DNA of 59,209 bases from Candidatus Merdivicinus faecavium (lineage in GTDB: Bacteria > Bacillota > Clostridia > Oscillospirales > Ruminococcaceae): assembly GCA_018716285.1 (NCBI GenBank), contig DVKD01000044.1, forward strand, positions 1 to 59,209, written 5' to 3'. The notes beneath the pieces are model-generated. The model did not search any database, was not told the origin of the DNA, and was given only the letters and a program-made list of their open reading frames with translations. This document shows, piece after piece, positions 52,190 through 59,209 of the stretch (its first letter is position 1; every line of letters begins with the position of its first letter). The position numbers and the translations under genes are program-made.

Positions 52190-52829
52190 TGATCACGATC
52201 TACGACTGGTTCGGCTATGAGCTCCCCTACCCGGAGCGCTGCAGGACGACATCTGGCGCGACACGCTCGACGGCGAGACGGCGGAAAATCTCTACCTGCA
52301 ATGTGTCGCCGACTGTGCCGCCTTTGAAATCCCGACGCTGGTCATCCATCTTCCCGGCGAAAATCTGCCCTGCACGCCGGGCGGCCTGGACCGCATCCGG
52401 CGCATCATCGACCGGGCGGAACGGCTGGAAGTATGCCTTGCCTTTGAAAACCTCCGGAACCTGCCAAATCTCGACGCCGTTCTCAGTCTGACCGATTCCG
52501 AGCGGGTGGGATTCTGCTACGACTGCGGGCATCATTACCGGTATTACCCGGAAAGGGACCTTCTGGCCGCTTATGGCCCGCGGATCAAGGCGCTCCATCT
52601 CCACGACAATGACGGCGCGGCCATGCACCGCCTCCCCCTTGACGGCGAGATCGACTGGCGCGCTGCCATGCGGCAGATCGCAAAAACCGGCTATTCCGGC
52701 CCGACTGCCATCGAGGCGATGAACTGGGATTACCGCAGCTTCAGCCCCGCAGAATTTCTGCGGCGGGCCGCCCAAAATGCGCGCACACTGCAGGCTCTGC
52801 GTCGCAATTCTGATTGCGATAATCCCTGA
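52190..52829 (+). pseudogene. Broken TIM-barrel sugar phosphate isomerase/epimerase
   Basis: The N-terminus MITIYDWFGYELPYPER (ATG 52190) is typical of xylose-isomerase-like TIM-barrel proteins. At about 52240 the coding sequence jumps to another frame, continuing DDIWRDTLDGETAENLYLQ through FCYDCGHH, LHLHDNDG and IDWRAAM to a stop at 52829. About 50 residues expected between the two parts are absent, so an internal deletion also shifted the frame. The rest is well preserved, suggesting recent decay. It sits between the TetM-like gene and another broken gene. Confidence 0.8.
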
Positions 52830-52845
52830 TTTTGGAGGGAAACCG

Positions 52846-53369
52846 ATGCTGTACTGTAAAGAAGCCAATTTTGCGGACATGGAAAAAGAATACCTCTTTG
52901 TCCGGGATATCCCCGCTGACGAAAACGGGTTCACAAATGCCTGGACCGGCGTTTCCCGGGAAGACTTTGCGCAAAAGCCCTGCCTCAGATGATTTCGTCC
53001 TCCAAAGGGGAAAACCTGCCGGAGGGCTATGTGCCGGAAACCTTCCTGTTTTTATGGCAGGACGATGAAATCGTCGGGCAGTTCCGCATCCGCCATTGCC
53101 TTTGTGAATCCCTGCGGAATGGCGCGGGGCATATCGGGTATTGTATTAAGAAAGAATGCCGGGGCAAGGGGTATGGGAAGGAGGGCCTCCGGCTCACCCT
53201 GGAAATCGCCAAAGACATTGTCCCGGAAGAGGAAATTTATCTTCGGGTCAACAAAGATAATCCCGCCTCCCTCCATGTCATGCTGTGGAATGGCGGATAC
53301 ATCCATTCAGAGGATCCAGATCATTATTTTGTAAGAATCAAAAAGGAGACGTTATGCAAGACAGTCTAA
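52846..53369 (+). pseudogene. Frameshifted GNAT acetyltransferase
   Basis: The first part (ATG 52846: MLYCKEANFADMEKEYLFV to FAQK) ends at a stop at 52992. The second part continues in another frame from ALPQMISSSKGENLPEG through the acetyl-CoA motif KKECRGKGYGKEGLRLTLEIA to 53369. Restoring one A in the CAAAAG run at 52973-52976 would join them as QKALPQM. Either a true one-base deletion or a homopolymer sequencing error explains it. The end overlaps the hflX start by 16 nt. Confidence 0.82.
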
Positions 53370-54595
53370 ATCCTCCCGAACGCGCCGTGCTAATCGCCGT
53401 GGACAGCGGCGGGCACGACTACTTAAGCTCCATTTCGGAGCTGACCGAACTCGCCCGGACAGCCGGGGCCGAGGTGGTCGACACCTTTGTGCAGAGCCGC
53501 CCGAGCCCCGACGCCGCCACCTATGTGGGCGAGGGGAAATTGCAGGAGATCCGGATGTTCTGCGAGGAAAACCGGATCGACCTCCTCATCGCCGACGACG
53601 AGCTGACCGGCTCCCAGACCCGGAACATCGAGGAAGCGACCGGCGTCCGGGTCATCGACCGCACCCTCCTCATCCTCGACATCTTCGCCCAGCGGGCGCG
53701 CTCCCGCGAGGGGCGGCTTCAGGTGGAGCTTGCCCAGCAGAAATACCGCCTGCCCCGGCTGACCGGCCTCGGGCAGCAGCTTTCCCGCCTCGGGGGCGGC
53801 ATCGGCACCCGCGGGCCGGGCGAAACCAAGCTGGAAAGCGACCGCCGCCACATCCGCCGGCGGATCCACGCGCTGGAGGAATCGCTCGCCGAGCTGAGCG
53901 CCCAGCGCGCCCGCACCCGGGAACGCCGCCGCAAAAACAACGCCGTCACAGTCGCGCTGGTCGGCTACACCAATGTCGGCAAGTCGACCCTCTTAAACCA
54001 GCTGACCAACGCAGACGTCTATGCACAGGATCAGCTCTTCGCGACCCTCGACCCGACCGCCCGGGAGCTTGTCCTGCCCGGCGGGCAGCATGTCATCCTG
54101 GTCGACACCGTCGGCCTCATTCAGCGGCTGCCCCATCAGCTGGTCGAAGCTTTCCACTCCACCCTCGAAACGGCTGCGGACGCAGACCTCATCCTGGCGG
54201 TCTGCGACTATACAAGCCCGGAATCCGACCGGCAGCTGGAGGTCACCCGTGATCTCCTCGCCGAGCTGGGCTGCGGGGACACGCCGGTCATCACCGTTTA
54301 CAATAAAATTGACCGCGCAGGCGGGATGATCCCCGCATCCGGCGACCGGGCCGTCTTTGTCTCGGCCCTCGACCGGGAAAGCCTCGCGCCCCTCCTCCGC
54401 GCGATCGAAAAGGCCCTGTCGGCCCGCGTCTGCACCCTGGATTTGCTGGTGCCCTATGCGGACGGGAGCGTCCTCCACCTGCTGCGGGAACAGGGGCAGA
54501 TCCTCTCCCAAGAGTACACCGAAAAGGGCATCCGGGTCAAAGCGTCGGTCAACCGGCAGTATGAAAAATCGCTGCGCGAATATCTCTGCGAATAG
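53354..54595 (+). CDS. hflX: Ribosome-associated GTPase HflX
   Basis: 413 residues. The N-terminal HflX domain (PSPDAATYVGEGKLQEI, ADDELTGSQTRNIEEATGV) is followed by the family signature GTRGPGETKLESDRR. The G domain has VGYTNVGKSTLLNQL, DTVGLIQRLPH and NKID. HflX splits or rescues stalled ribosomes, particularly after stress or antibiotic exposure. The ATG at 53354 follows AAAAGGAGAC. Translation is probably coupled to the overlapping GNAT pseudogene. Confidence 0.97.
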   Translation: MQDSLNPPERAVLIAVDSGGHDYLSSISELTELARTAGAEVVDTFVQSRPSPDAATYVGEGKLQEIRMFCEENRIDLLIADDELTGSQTRNIEEATGVRVIDRTLLILDIFAQRARSREGRLQVELAQQKYRLPRLTGLGQQLSRLGGGIGTRGPGETKLESDRRHIRRRIHALEESLAELSAQRARTRERRRKNNAVTVALVGYTNVGKSTLLNQLTNADVYAQDQLFATLDPTARELVLPGGQHVILVDTVGLIQRLPHQLVEAFHSTLETAADADLILAVCDYTSPESDRQLEVTRDLLAELGCGDTPVITVYNKIDRAGGMIPASGDRAVFVSALDRESLAPLLRAIEKALSARVCTLDLLVPYADGSVLHLLREQGQILSQEYTEKGIRVKASVNRQYEKSLREYLCE

Positions 54596-54628
54596 TGCTC
54601 TCCCCTCTGCCGAAAGGAGTGTAAGAGC

Positions 54629-55390
54629 ATGTCCATGCTGCGCCGCATCCCCCGATTTTTGCAAAAACGGGCTGTTTCAGCCTGCATCCTCGCCCTGGCA
54701 TTGCTGCTCGCTGCCGGGACGGCCCTCCGCGCCGGCATCACCGCCTGGGAAAACCACCGGCTGCGGTCCGGCTTTGCCGCCCATGAGGAGTGGCCGGACT
54801 ACCGGCAGGGCCTCCCCCTCTCCGAGATCGATTTCGAGCGGTACGAGCGGGCGTTTTTCTCCGGAGCGGTGGCCCCGATCGGCCGTTCCACCGTTTTTAC
54901 GGCCAACGCCCCGATCCGCTATTACCGGGAAGTGACCGACGCCGCCCTTGCCTATGAGATCCCGGCCGGGACGGCGCTGGACTGGGAGCCGGGCGGGTTT
55001 GCCGGCCTCGGCTACGGCTTTGTCAGCCTGCCCTCCTACGAGCGGGGCTGGCGCTGGGCGCAGCCCTTCCTGCCGCCCGGGTCCGACCGTGTGCCGGAGG
55101 ATTTCCCCTGGTACTATGTCCGGACCTCCGACCTCGAGGCCGCGGCGCGGGCGATGTTTGACTCCTCCCGCTTTGTACAGGCCTCCGCGCGGAATGCGGG
55201 GCTGTCCCGGGCGGAGGCAGTTTTCCGAATCGTCCGGCAGGCTGACCAGGTATTCTATGAAAACGGAGTCTATCTCTCCCCCGACCTTCTGCGGCCGGTC
55301 TGGACTTGGGACTGCACCCTCATGACCGGCGCATCCGCACTTTTGTTCATACTTCTGCTGCTTCTCCGAAGGGGGAGGCGGCGCACATAG
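54629..55390 (+). CDS. Uncharacterised bitopic membrane protein
   Basis: 253 residues. An N-terminal hydrophobic helix (about 15-36) and a C-terminal helix (about 228-246, ending in LLRRGRRRT) flank an extracytoplasmic domain. That domain is rich in aromatic residues (RYYREVTDAALAYEIPAGTALDWEPGG; WAQPFLPPGSDRVPEDFPWYYVRTSD). No family was recognised. It lies 33 nt after hflX with an AAAGGAGTG site and is the last gene before a very strong terminator. Confidence 0.72.
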   Translation: MSMLRRIPRFLQKRAVSACILALALLLAAGTALRAGITAWENHRLRSGFAAHEEWPDYRQGLPLSEIDFERYERAFFSGAVAPIGRSTVFTANAPIRYYREVTDAALAYEIPAGTALDWEPGGFAGLGYGFVSLPSYERGWRWAQPFLPPGSDRVPEDFPWYYVRTSDLEAAARAMFDSSRFVQASARNAGLSRAEAVFRIVRQADQVFYENGVYLSPDLLRPVWTWDCTLMTGASALLFILLLLLRRGRRRT

Positions 55391-55432
55391 CAGAAACCGC
55401 CTGCCGGAAAAACGCCGGCAGGCGGTTTCTGC
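55390..55432. terminator. Strong bidirectional terminator
   Basis: A perfect 18-bp stem (55390-55407 with 55415-55432) with a 7-nt loop lies between convergent genes. Confidence 0.9.
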
Positions 55433-55444
55433 TTGAAAATCAGG

Positions 55445-56083
55445 TTAGAATTTCGAATAGCCGTAGCTGTTGACGATCGCGTCAATTTTGCGCTGCTCCT
55501 TGCAGTCCGGGCAGTCCTTCAGCTCATAGGTGCGGTAATCCGGGACGTCGTCGAGGGTGAAGATCGTGTTGATCGGCACGCCGTTCATATCCTTGATCGC
55601 GCTGAAGATGGCCGAAACGCCGACGACCTTGCCGCCGTAATAGCGGATGCACTCGAGGGAGCGGTTGATGGTCTTGCCGGTGGTGGCAGAGGCGATGAGC
55701 AGGAGAATATTCTTGTTCCAGACCATATTCTGAATGTTGTCGCGGAAAATCAGCTGGCTGTTGGAGTTGAATTCCGGCGTAATGACGCAGATATCCTTCT
55801 CGCTGTTGATGGAGCGGGTTCCGCTCTGCGACATAAAGGAAGCGAGGTAGCCGCCGATCATCTCGCAGCCGTCCATGCAGATGATGGTGTCGACGTCGGT
55901 GGAAACATACCTGGCAGACAGGGTGCGCGCAGCCTCCTCAGCCATCTTGCAGCGATGCTTGATTGCGGTCAGGTCAATGTAATAATTGACGTGGGAGTGG
56001 TTGGTGGCGAAATGCCCCGGGATGATCGAAATGGAAATCTTGCCATTCCTCTTAGCCTTGATCCGAATCGCTCTCTTTTCCAA
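55445..56083 (-). CDS. Orotate phosphoribosyltransferase-like protein
   Basis: The 212-residue PRTase-fold protein shows a hood/core region VDTIICMDGCEMIGGYLASFM and the PRPP-loop region LLLIASATTGKTINRS. There the two acidic residues that normally precede the TTG(K/T)T loop are replaced by Ile-Ala. A C-terminal CPDC pair could bind metal. Clostridial members are annotated as orotate phosphoribosyltransferase, but the missing acids make catalysis doubtful. It is monocistronic, with GGGAGGG upstream of the ATG, and no pyrimidine genes are nearby. Confidence 0.75.
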   Translation of the reverse strand: MEKRAIRIKAKRNGKISISIIPGHFATNHSHVNYYIDLTAIKHRCKMAEEAARTLSARYVSTDVDTIICMDGCEMIGGYLASFMSQSGTRSINSEKDICVITPEFNSNSQLIFRDNIQNMVWNKNILLLIASATTGKTINRSLECIRYYGGKVVGVSAIFSAIKDMNGVPINTIFTLDDVPDYRTYELKDCPDCKEQRKIDAIVNSYGYSKF

Positions 56084-56209
56084 AATGAGCCCTCCCTTAT
56101 GGTTTGGTTTGTGTCTCTATTATATCATTTCCCTTCCCAAAAATCAAGTAATTTGTGAAAAACATCCTGAAAAAATTGCCACTCCTTTTGAAAAGCACAC
56201 GCCAACTAC

Positions 56210-56701
56210 TTAGAGGCTTCTTTCCAGGACGTCAGCGAGGGAGCGGCATTGGGCAGCCATCTCGCGCAGTTCATCCTCCGGCAGGCGGGCGGCGATGTCG
56301 TATTCCTCCGGCGCGTCCGCAAACTCGCGCAGCGCCTCAACAAGGCAGTCGACGCCGTCTTCATCCGGCTGGATGACGAAGCGCTTGGCGCTTGGGATCT
56401 CCCCGTCCAGATCGGTAAGGGAAACGCTGCCGCTGCGGAGACTCTCCAGCTGGATGGCGGCCAGATCCGCGACAAGATTGATGACGGAGGAAATGGGGTG
56501 CGTACGGCCGTCCTCGTCGGTAAAGCCGATCTCCTCGGTTTCCCGGAAATCTCCCCACTGGATCAGCTCATAAAGATTAAAATCGGTGAAAATGCGGGAG
56601 AGCGGGTATTCCCCGGTGTCGTCCTGTTCAAAATACCGCAGCAGGACCGCGCTGTCCGCGCTCGATCCGATATAGTCGCCCCACCAATTGTCGATGTACA
56701 T
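56210..56701 (-). CDS. Uncharacterised acidic protein
   Basis: A 163-residue, strongly acidic soluble protein starting MYIDNWWGDYIGSSADS, with helical C-terminal half CLVEALREFADAPEEYDI. Small acidic proteins of this kind often occur as immunity or regulatory proteins, but no family was recognised and no toxin is adjacent. It has its own well-formed promoter (56745-56773) and an AAAGGATG site. Function is not assigned. Confidence 0.75.
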   Translation of the reverse strand: MYIDNWWGDYIGSSADSAVLLRYFEQDDTGEYPLSRIFTDFNLYELIQWGDFRETEEIGFTDEDGRTHPISSVINLVADLAAIQLESLRSGSVSLTDLDGEIPSAKRFVIQPDEDGVDCLVEALREFADAPEEYDIAARLPEDELREMAAQCRSLADVLERSL

Positions 56702-56744
56702 GACTTTTCATCCTTTCGATTGTTTTTCTGGATTTTCTGCTTTC

Positions 56745-56773
56745 ATTATAGCGGATTCGACTGTATTTGACAA
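56745..56773 (-). promoter_or_regulatory. Promoter of the 56210-56701 gene
   Basis: TTGTCA (56768-56773) and TATAAT (56745-56750) are spaced by 17 nt on the minus strand. Confidence 0.8.
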
Positions 56774-56826
56774 GGGGAACGGGCGGGATACGGGAATATT
56801 TTATAAATTTCGAGGGAGCCGGGCTG

Positions 56827-56855
56827 TTGATTTGTCCAAACAGGTGTGCTATACT
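56827..56855 (+). promoter_or_regulatory. Promoter of the UroD-family gene
   Basis: TTGATT (56827-56832) and extended TGCTATACT (-10 at 56850-56855) have 17-nt spacing. Confidence 0.8.
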
Positions 56856-56889
56856 AAAAACAACACCCGATGCAGAAAGGATGATCTCC

Positions 56890-58131
56890 ATGCAGACAAT
56901 CAGCGCGCAGGACCGTAAGCGGCTCCGCGACCTGGCCAAAAAACAGCTTGCATATGCAAATTCTCCCGTCAACGACGAGATTCTCCAAAAATGGAACGCG
57001 CTTGCGAACGGCAGAAGAGAAAGCCCGACCGTCCGGCTCCTCTTTTCCAATTTCACCCATGAGGTCGTCACGCCCCGGATGCAGTGTACCGGGGAGGAGG
57101 CGCGGTCGGTCGAGTTCCAGCTCCTGTCCACCCTGGTGGGACGGGAACTATTTGAAGATGACACCCCCATCTCCCCCACCTTTGATATCCGTTGGGCCAC
57201 TTGGGTAAATCCGTTCGGCCTTGAGCCGCACCGCACCCGCGCCTCCGGCGAGCATGCGATGGGCTTCCACATCGACCCGGTCATCGAAGACCTGGGCAAT
57301 GAGATCGACAAGCTGCGGGGCGGAAGCTTCGGGGTCAACCGGCAGCGGACCCAGGCATACCGGGAGCTGGCAGAGGACCTGTTCGGCGACATCCTGCCGG
57401 TGCGGATGATCATGGACAGCCTGCCCGGCTCTATGACCAACTCCCTCGTCGCGCTGATGGGGATGGAGACCTACTACTGCTCGATGTACGACTATCCCGA
57501 CGAGCTGCATGAAGTCATGGAAATGGCGACCCGGGTCTATGAGGATTACTACGATTTCCTCGAACGGGAAGGGCTGCTCCTCCCCACCTGCGGCACCAGC
57601 CCGGTCGCGCAGGAGAGCTTTGCCTTTAATAATGAACTGCCGGATGGGACGGTCACCAGCACCCGCCAGTGCTGGGGCTTTCTCGAGTCTCAGGAGACGA
57701 CGGCAGTCTCGGCGGACACCTTCGGCGAATTTGTCTTCCCCTACCAGGACCGGCTGGTCAAGCGGTTCGGCCTGCTCTCCTACGGCTGCTGCGAGCGGGT
57801 CGACGCGATCTGGCCCGACTATCTCTCCAAATGGGACAACCTGCGCAAGCTCTCCGTCTCCCCTTTCAACAACGAGCAGCAGGTGGGCGAATACCTCCGC
57901 GGCAGCAAGGTGGTCTATTACAGCAAGCCGCGGGCGGAATTTGTCACCAATCCCGGTCCGATGGACGAAGATGCCCTGCGGAAATACTTCAAAGGCGTCT
58001 GCGAAGCGGCAAGCGGCTGCCTGTTTGAGATGGCGCAGCGGGAGGTCGGCACCATTTTCGGGGATTACGAACGCGGGAAACGCTACGTCCAGATCGCCAA
58101 AGAGTGTATCGCGGAGTACTGGCGGCCTTAA
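56890..58131 (+). CDS. Uroporphyrinogen decarboxylase-family protein
   Basis: The 413-residue TIM-barrel protein of the URO-D superfamily includes decarboxylases and corrinoid-dependent methyltransferases (MtaA/CmuA). The divergent long form seen here, with FLEREGLLLPTCGTSP, LLSYGCCERVDAIWP and NPGPMDEDALRKYFKG, is typical of clostridial URO-D-like proteins outside haem synthesis. It is more likely to bind a tetrapyrrole or corrinoid, or transfer a methyl group, than to be HemE. No corrinoid protein is adjacent. The ATG at 56890 has AAAGGA about 10 nt upstream; an ATG 9 nt earlier is too close to it. Confidence 0.82.
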   Translation: MQTISAQDRKRLRDLAKKQLAYANSPVNDEILQKWNALANGRRESPTVRLLFSNFTHEVVTPRMQCTGEEARSVEFQLLSTLVGRELFEDDTPISPTFDIRWATWVNPFGLEPHRTRASGEHAMGFHIDPVIEDLGNEIDKLRGGSFGVNRQRTQAYRELAEDLFGDILPVRMIMDSLPGSMTNSLVALMGMETYYCSMYDYPDELHEVMEMATRVYEDYYDFLEREGLLLPTCGTSPVAQESFAFNNELPDGTVTSTRQCWGFLESQETTAVSADTFGEFVFPYQDRLVKRFGLLSYGCCERVDAIWPDYLSKWDNLRKLSVSPFNNEQQVGEYLRGSKVVYYSKPRAEFVTNPGPMDEDALRKYFKGVCEAASGCLFEMAQREVGTIFGDYERGKRYVQIAKECIAEYWRP

Positions 58132-58155
58132 CGTGCAGCAAAGGAGGGATCCGGC

Positions 58156-58764
58156 ATGTTCAGCCCGCCGCCGAAACCGCGGTTTTCCGAACTGATATTA
58201 AAGGCGCTCGCCGACTATGAGGCACGCGCAAGAGAAGCAGCCATCGCTCTGACGACCGCAGAGGCCGTCCGTCTGCGCAAAGCCTGCCTGGAGGACTGGC
58301 GAGTGCTGTGCGCGTACCGCTGGCCCTTTCCGGCGGCTGCGGACGAGGCGGGGGCCAAGCGGGAAATCAGGCGGATCATCGCCTGGCAGCGGACGCACGA
58401 CCTCTACCTGATTTGTGAAAAGGAAAGCGGTCTGCCGATCGGTTTTGCCGGTCTGGAAAGGATAAAGCCGCACGTTCACCGCGTTTCCTGCCTTGTAATC
58501 GCGCCGGCGCACCGGCTCCGCGGGTATGGCGGGCAGGCGATGCGGCTGCTTGAAAACATATCCGCCGCGCAGGACGGCAGAGAGCTTTTCTACGCCGCAG
58601 CCGACGCCAATCACGCCGGCTGCGCATTGGCCGCTTTCTGCGGGTTTGCTCTGCACCATACGGAGGATATCAGAAATCCAGGTGACAAACCTCCCTGCGC
58701 AATCCGCATCTACTGTAAAAAGCTGCAGCCGCCCGTCTCCCGAAGCATGCTGCCGCCGGTTTGA
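58156..58764 (+). CDS. GNAT family N-acetyltransferase
   Basis: 202 residues. The acetyl-CoA binding region is VSCLVIAPAHRLRGYGGQAMRLLENI (Q/RxxGxG/A-type loop RLRGYGG). Before it is GLPIGFAGLERIKPHVHRVS, the usual strand beta4. An approximately 40-residue N-terminal helical extension precedes the GNAT fold. The substrate is unknown. It begins 24 nt after the URO-D-like gene with AAAGGAGGG and is probably co-transcribed. Confidence 0.87.
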   Translation: MFSPPPKPRFSELILKALADYEARAREAAIALTTAEAVRLRKACLEDWRVLCAYRWPFPAAADEAGAKREIRRIIAWQRTHDLYLICEKESGLPIGFAGLERIKPHVHRVSCLVIAPAHRLRGYGGQAMRLLENISAAQDGRELFYAAADANHAGCALAAFCGFALHHTEDIRNPGDKPPCAIRIYCKKLQPPVSRSMLPPV

Positions 58765-58781
58765 GCATCACGGAAGAAACG

Positions 58782-58821
58782 AAAAAGAACAGACCGCCAT
58801 ATGATGCGGTCTGTTCTTTTT
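58782..58821. terminator. Bidirectional terminator at the tRNA-like copy
   Basis: AAGAACAGACCGC (58785-58797) pairs with GCGGTCTGTTCTT (58806-58818), flanked by A-run and T-run. It ends the GNAT gene on plus and the tRNA-like copy on minus. Confidence 0.9.
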
Positions 58822-58854
58822 GGCTGCTCCTGTCAGGCTCGAACTGACGACACC
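58818..58854. repeat. 37-bp direct repeat, copy 1 (tRNA-Asn 3' half)
   Basis: Identical to 59067-59103. It covers the T arm, acceptor 3' strand and CCA of tRNA-Asn plus four flanking T residues. Confidence 0.95.
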
Positions 58855-59018
58855 AACGGTCGAAAACATAGTCGGTCTTGTCGCCGGGATGGAACCCGGC
58901 TCCATCCCTCCCTGTTTTCTCCGAGCTCGCCCTCCCTCCCCCCGCCACTGGCGGTGGTCGGTCTCGCTCCAGTTAACAGCCGTGCGCCTGCCGAAACACG
59001 GTATCGCTAATTGAAGCG
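58821..59018 (-). pseudogene. Degenerate tRNA-Asn copy interrupted after the anticodon loop
   Basis: Reading on minus: a poor acceptor 5' strand (CGCTTCA), an expanded D-arm region, then an intact anticodon loop CTGTTAA (58973-58979) with the GTT anticodon. About 113 nt of unrelated GC-rich sequence follows (58860-58972). Then come the anticodon 3' strand, variable loop, T arm and acceptor 3' strand with CCA (58821-58859), almost identical to the intact tRNA-Asn. It is probably a decayed tandem duplicate with an insertion; a processed intron is possible but unsupported. Confidence 0.65.
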
Positions 59019-59032
59019 TAACCACAGCAAGC

Positions 59033-59070
59033 AAAAGAAACAGCCGGTCGTTTGACCGGCTGTTTCTTTT
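59033..59070 (-). terminator. Terminator after tRNA-Asn
   Basis: A 17-bp perfect stem (59033-59049 with 59054-59070) with a 4-nt loop directly follows the CCA end on the minus strand. Confidence 0.9.
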
Positions 59071-59145
59071 GGCTGCTCCTGTCAGGCTCGAACTGACGAC
59101 ACCGCGGTTAACAGCCGCGTGCTCTACCGACTGAGCTAAGGAGCA
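59070..59145 (-). tRNA. tRNA-Asn (anticodon GTT)
   Basis: A 76-nt cloverleaf on the minus strand. The acceptor TGCTCCT pairs with AGGAGCA; the D stem is GCTC/GAGC. The anticodon stem CGCGG/CCGCG carries loop CTGTTAA. The T arm is GTCAG-TTCGAGC-CTGAC; the discriminator is G and CCA is encoded. It lies 40 nt downstream of a 5S rRNA end, as is common at the end of clostridial rRNA operons. Confidence 0.97.
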
Positions 59146-59153
59146 ATATGACA

Positions 59154-59179
59154 AGAAACCCGTGTAATACGGGTTTCTC
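59154..59179. terminator. Hairpin between 5S rRNA and tRNA-Asn
   Basis: AGAAACCCGT pairs with ACGGGTTTCT around a GTAAT loop. On the minus strand there is only a weak T-tract, so it may be a processing stem rather than a terminator. Confidence 0.6.
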
Positions 59180-59185
59180 TTTTGT

Positions 59186-59209
59186 GCCGGCATCGTCCTA
59201 TCTTCCCAG
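59186..59209 (-). rRNA. 3' end of 5S rRNA, cut by window edge
   Basis: On the minus strand the last 24 nt, with GGGAAGATAGGACGATGCC as the core, match the usual 3' end of Firmicute 5S rRNA (the AGTAGGAC.. strand of the terminal and penultimate helices). The position, just before tRNA-Asn, supports it. Only the end is present, so the call is by pattern. Confidence 0.7.

Noticed and set aside
58818-59103. 37-bp direct repeats at a tRNA 3' end as attL/attR of an integrated element
   Set aside because: Only about 212 nt lie between the copies, no integrase or cargo is present, and the inner part contains degenerate tRNA sequence, so tandem duplication of the tRNA explains it better.
58768-59193. 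A 141-codon minus-strand frame across the tRNA region
   Set aside because: It is translation of tRNA-Asn, its degenerate copy and two terminators; the repeated peptide is due to the repeated tRNA sequence.

Overview
The window reads as a chromosomal segment of a GC-rich (roughly 60% by eye), low-oxygen Firmicute of the class Clostridia, most likely the Oscillospiraceae/Ruminococcaceae group. The grounds are a SpoVB-type flippase, a nine-gene V-type ATPase, a VanRS/VanY-like module, a manganese riboswitch ahead of mntP, a clostridial aldose epimerase, a tRNA-Asn next to a 5S rRNA end, and strong AGGAGG-type ribosome binding sites. No phage, plasmid or CRISPR locus is visible. The only mobile-element traces are two truncated insertion-sequence ends.

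Layout. 1-840 is the 5' part of argG (minus). 1149-3500 holds a riboswitch-controlled Mn exporter (mntP) and a SpoVB-like flippase. 3570-4361 is an SseB-family protein. 4606-8830 is a three-gene ABC operon (ATPase, secreted Ig-like adaptor, FtsX-type permease). 9059-12146 is an operon of phosphate transporter, DUF47/PhoU-like partner and aldehyde dehydrogenase. 12331-13152 is a DUF368 undecaprenyl-phosphate translocase candidate. 13237-14759 is an unusual secreted MltG with cell-wall-binding repeats plus a small coupled gene. 14891-23499 is the V-ATPase operon, transcribed G-C-I-K-F-E-A-B-D.

23780-26241 is a CadC/SmtB-type repressor with a Zn/Cd-type P1B ATPase. 26304-29135 is an AraC / dCMP deaminase / AAA ATPase / S51 peptidase operon. 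29329-31616 is a radical SAM plus DUF4130 pair that starts from a promoter with a LexA-type SOS box; this is the best candidate for an under-described system here. A mutarotase follows. 32420-35790 carries a membrane protein and a VanY-VanR-VanS-like operon. 35894-38731 is copA-csoR with its operator. 38931-41219 is a sulfatase and an amidohydrolase. secA follows at 41457-44222, then the IS debris.

44594-46736 is a two-component system. 46880-48823 is a Fur-box-controlled metal transporter / Fur-family / pentapeptide operon. 48811-49815 is a beta-propeller protein. 50169-55390 is a run of a TetM-like GTPase, two broken genes (TIM-barrel isomerase, GNAT), hflX and a membrane protein. 55445-58764 holds a PRTase-like protein, an unknown protein, a UroD-family protein and a GNAT. 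The right edge has a degenerate tRNA-Asn copy, an intact tRNA-Asn and the 3' tip of a 5S rRNA gene, so an rRNA operon lies just outside.

Metal homeostasis is the recurrent theme: Mn (mntP and its riboswitch), Zn/Cd (P1B ATPase and CadC-like repressor), Cu (CopA/CsoR), and Fe or Mn (Fur box operon). Each has its own recognisable cis-regulatory element. Cell-envelope functions form a second theme: PopT, MltG, SpoVB, VanY and SecA. Functional calls rest on remembered family motifs; no database search was run.
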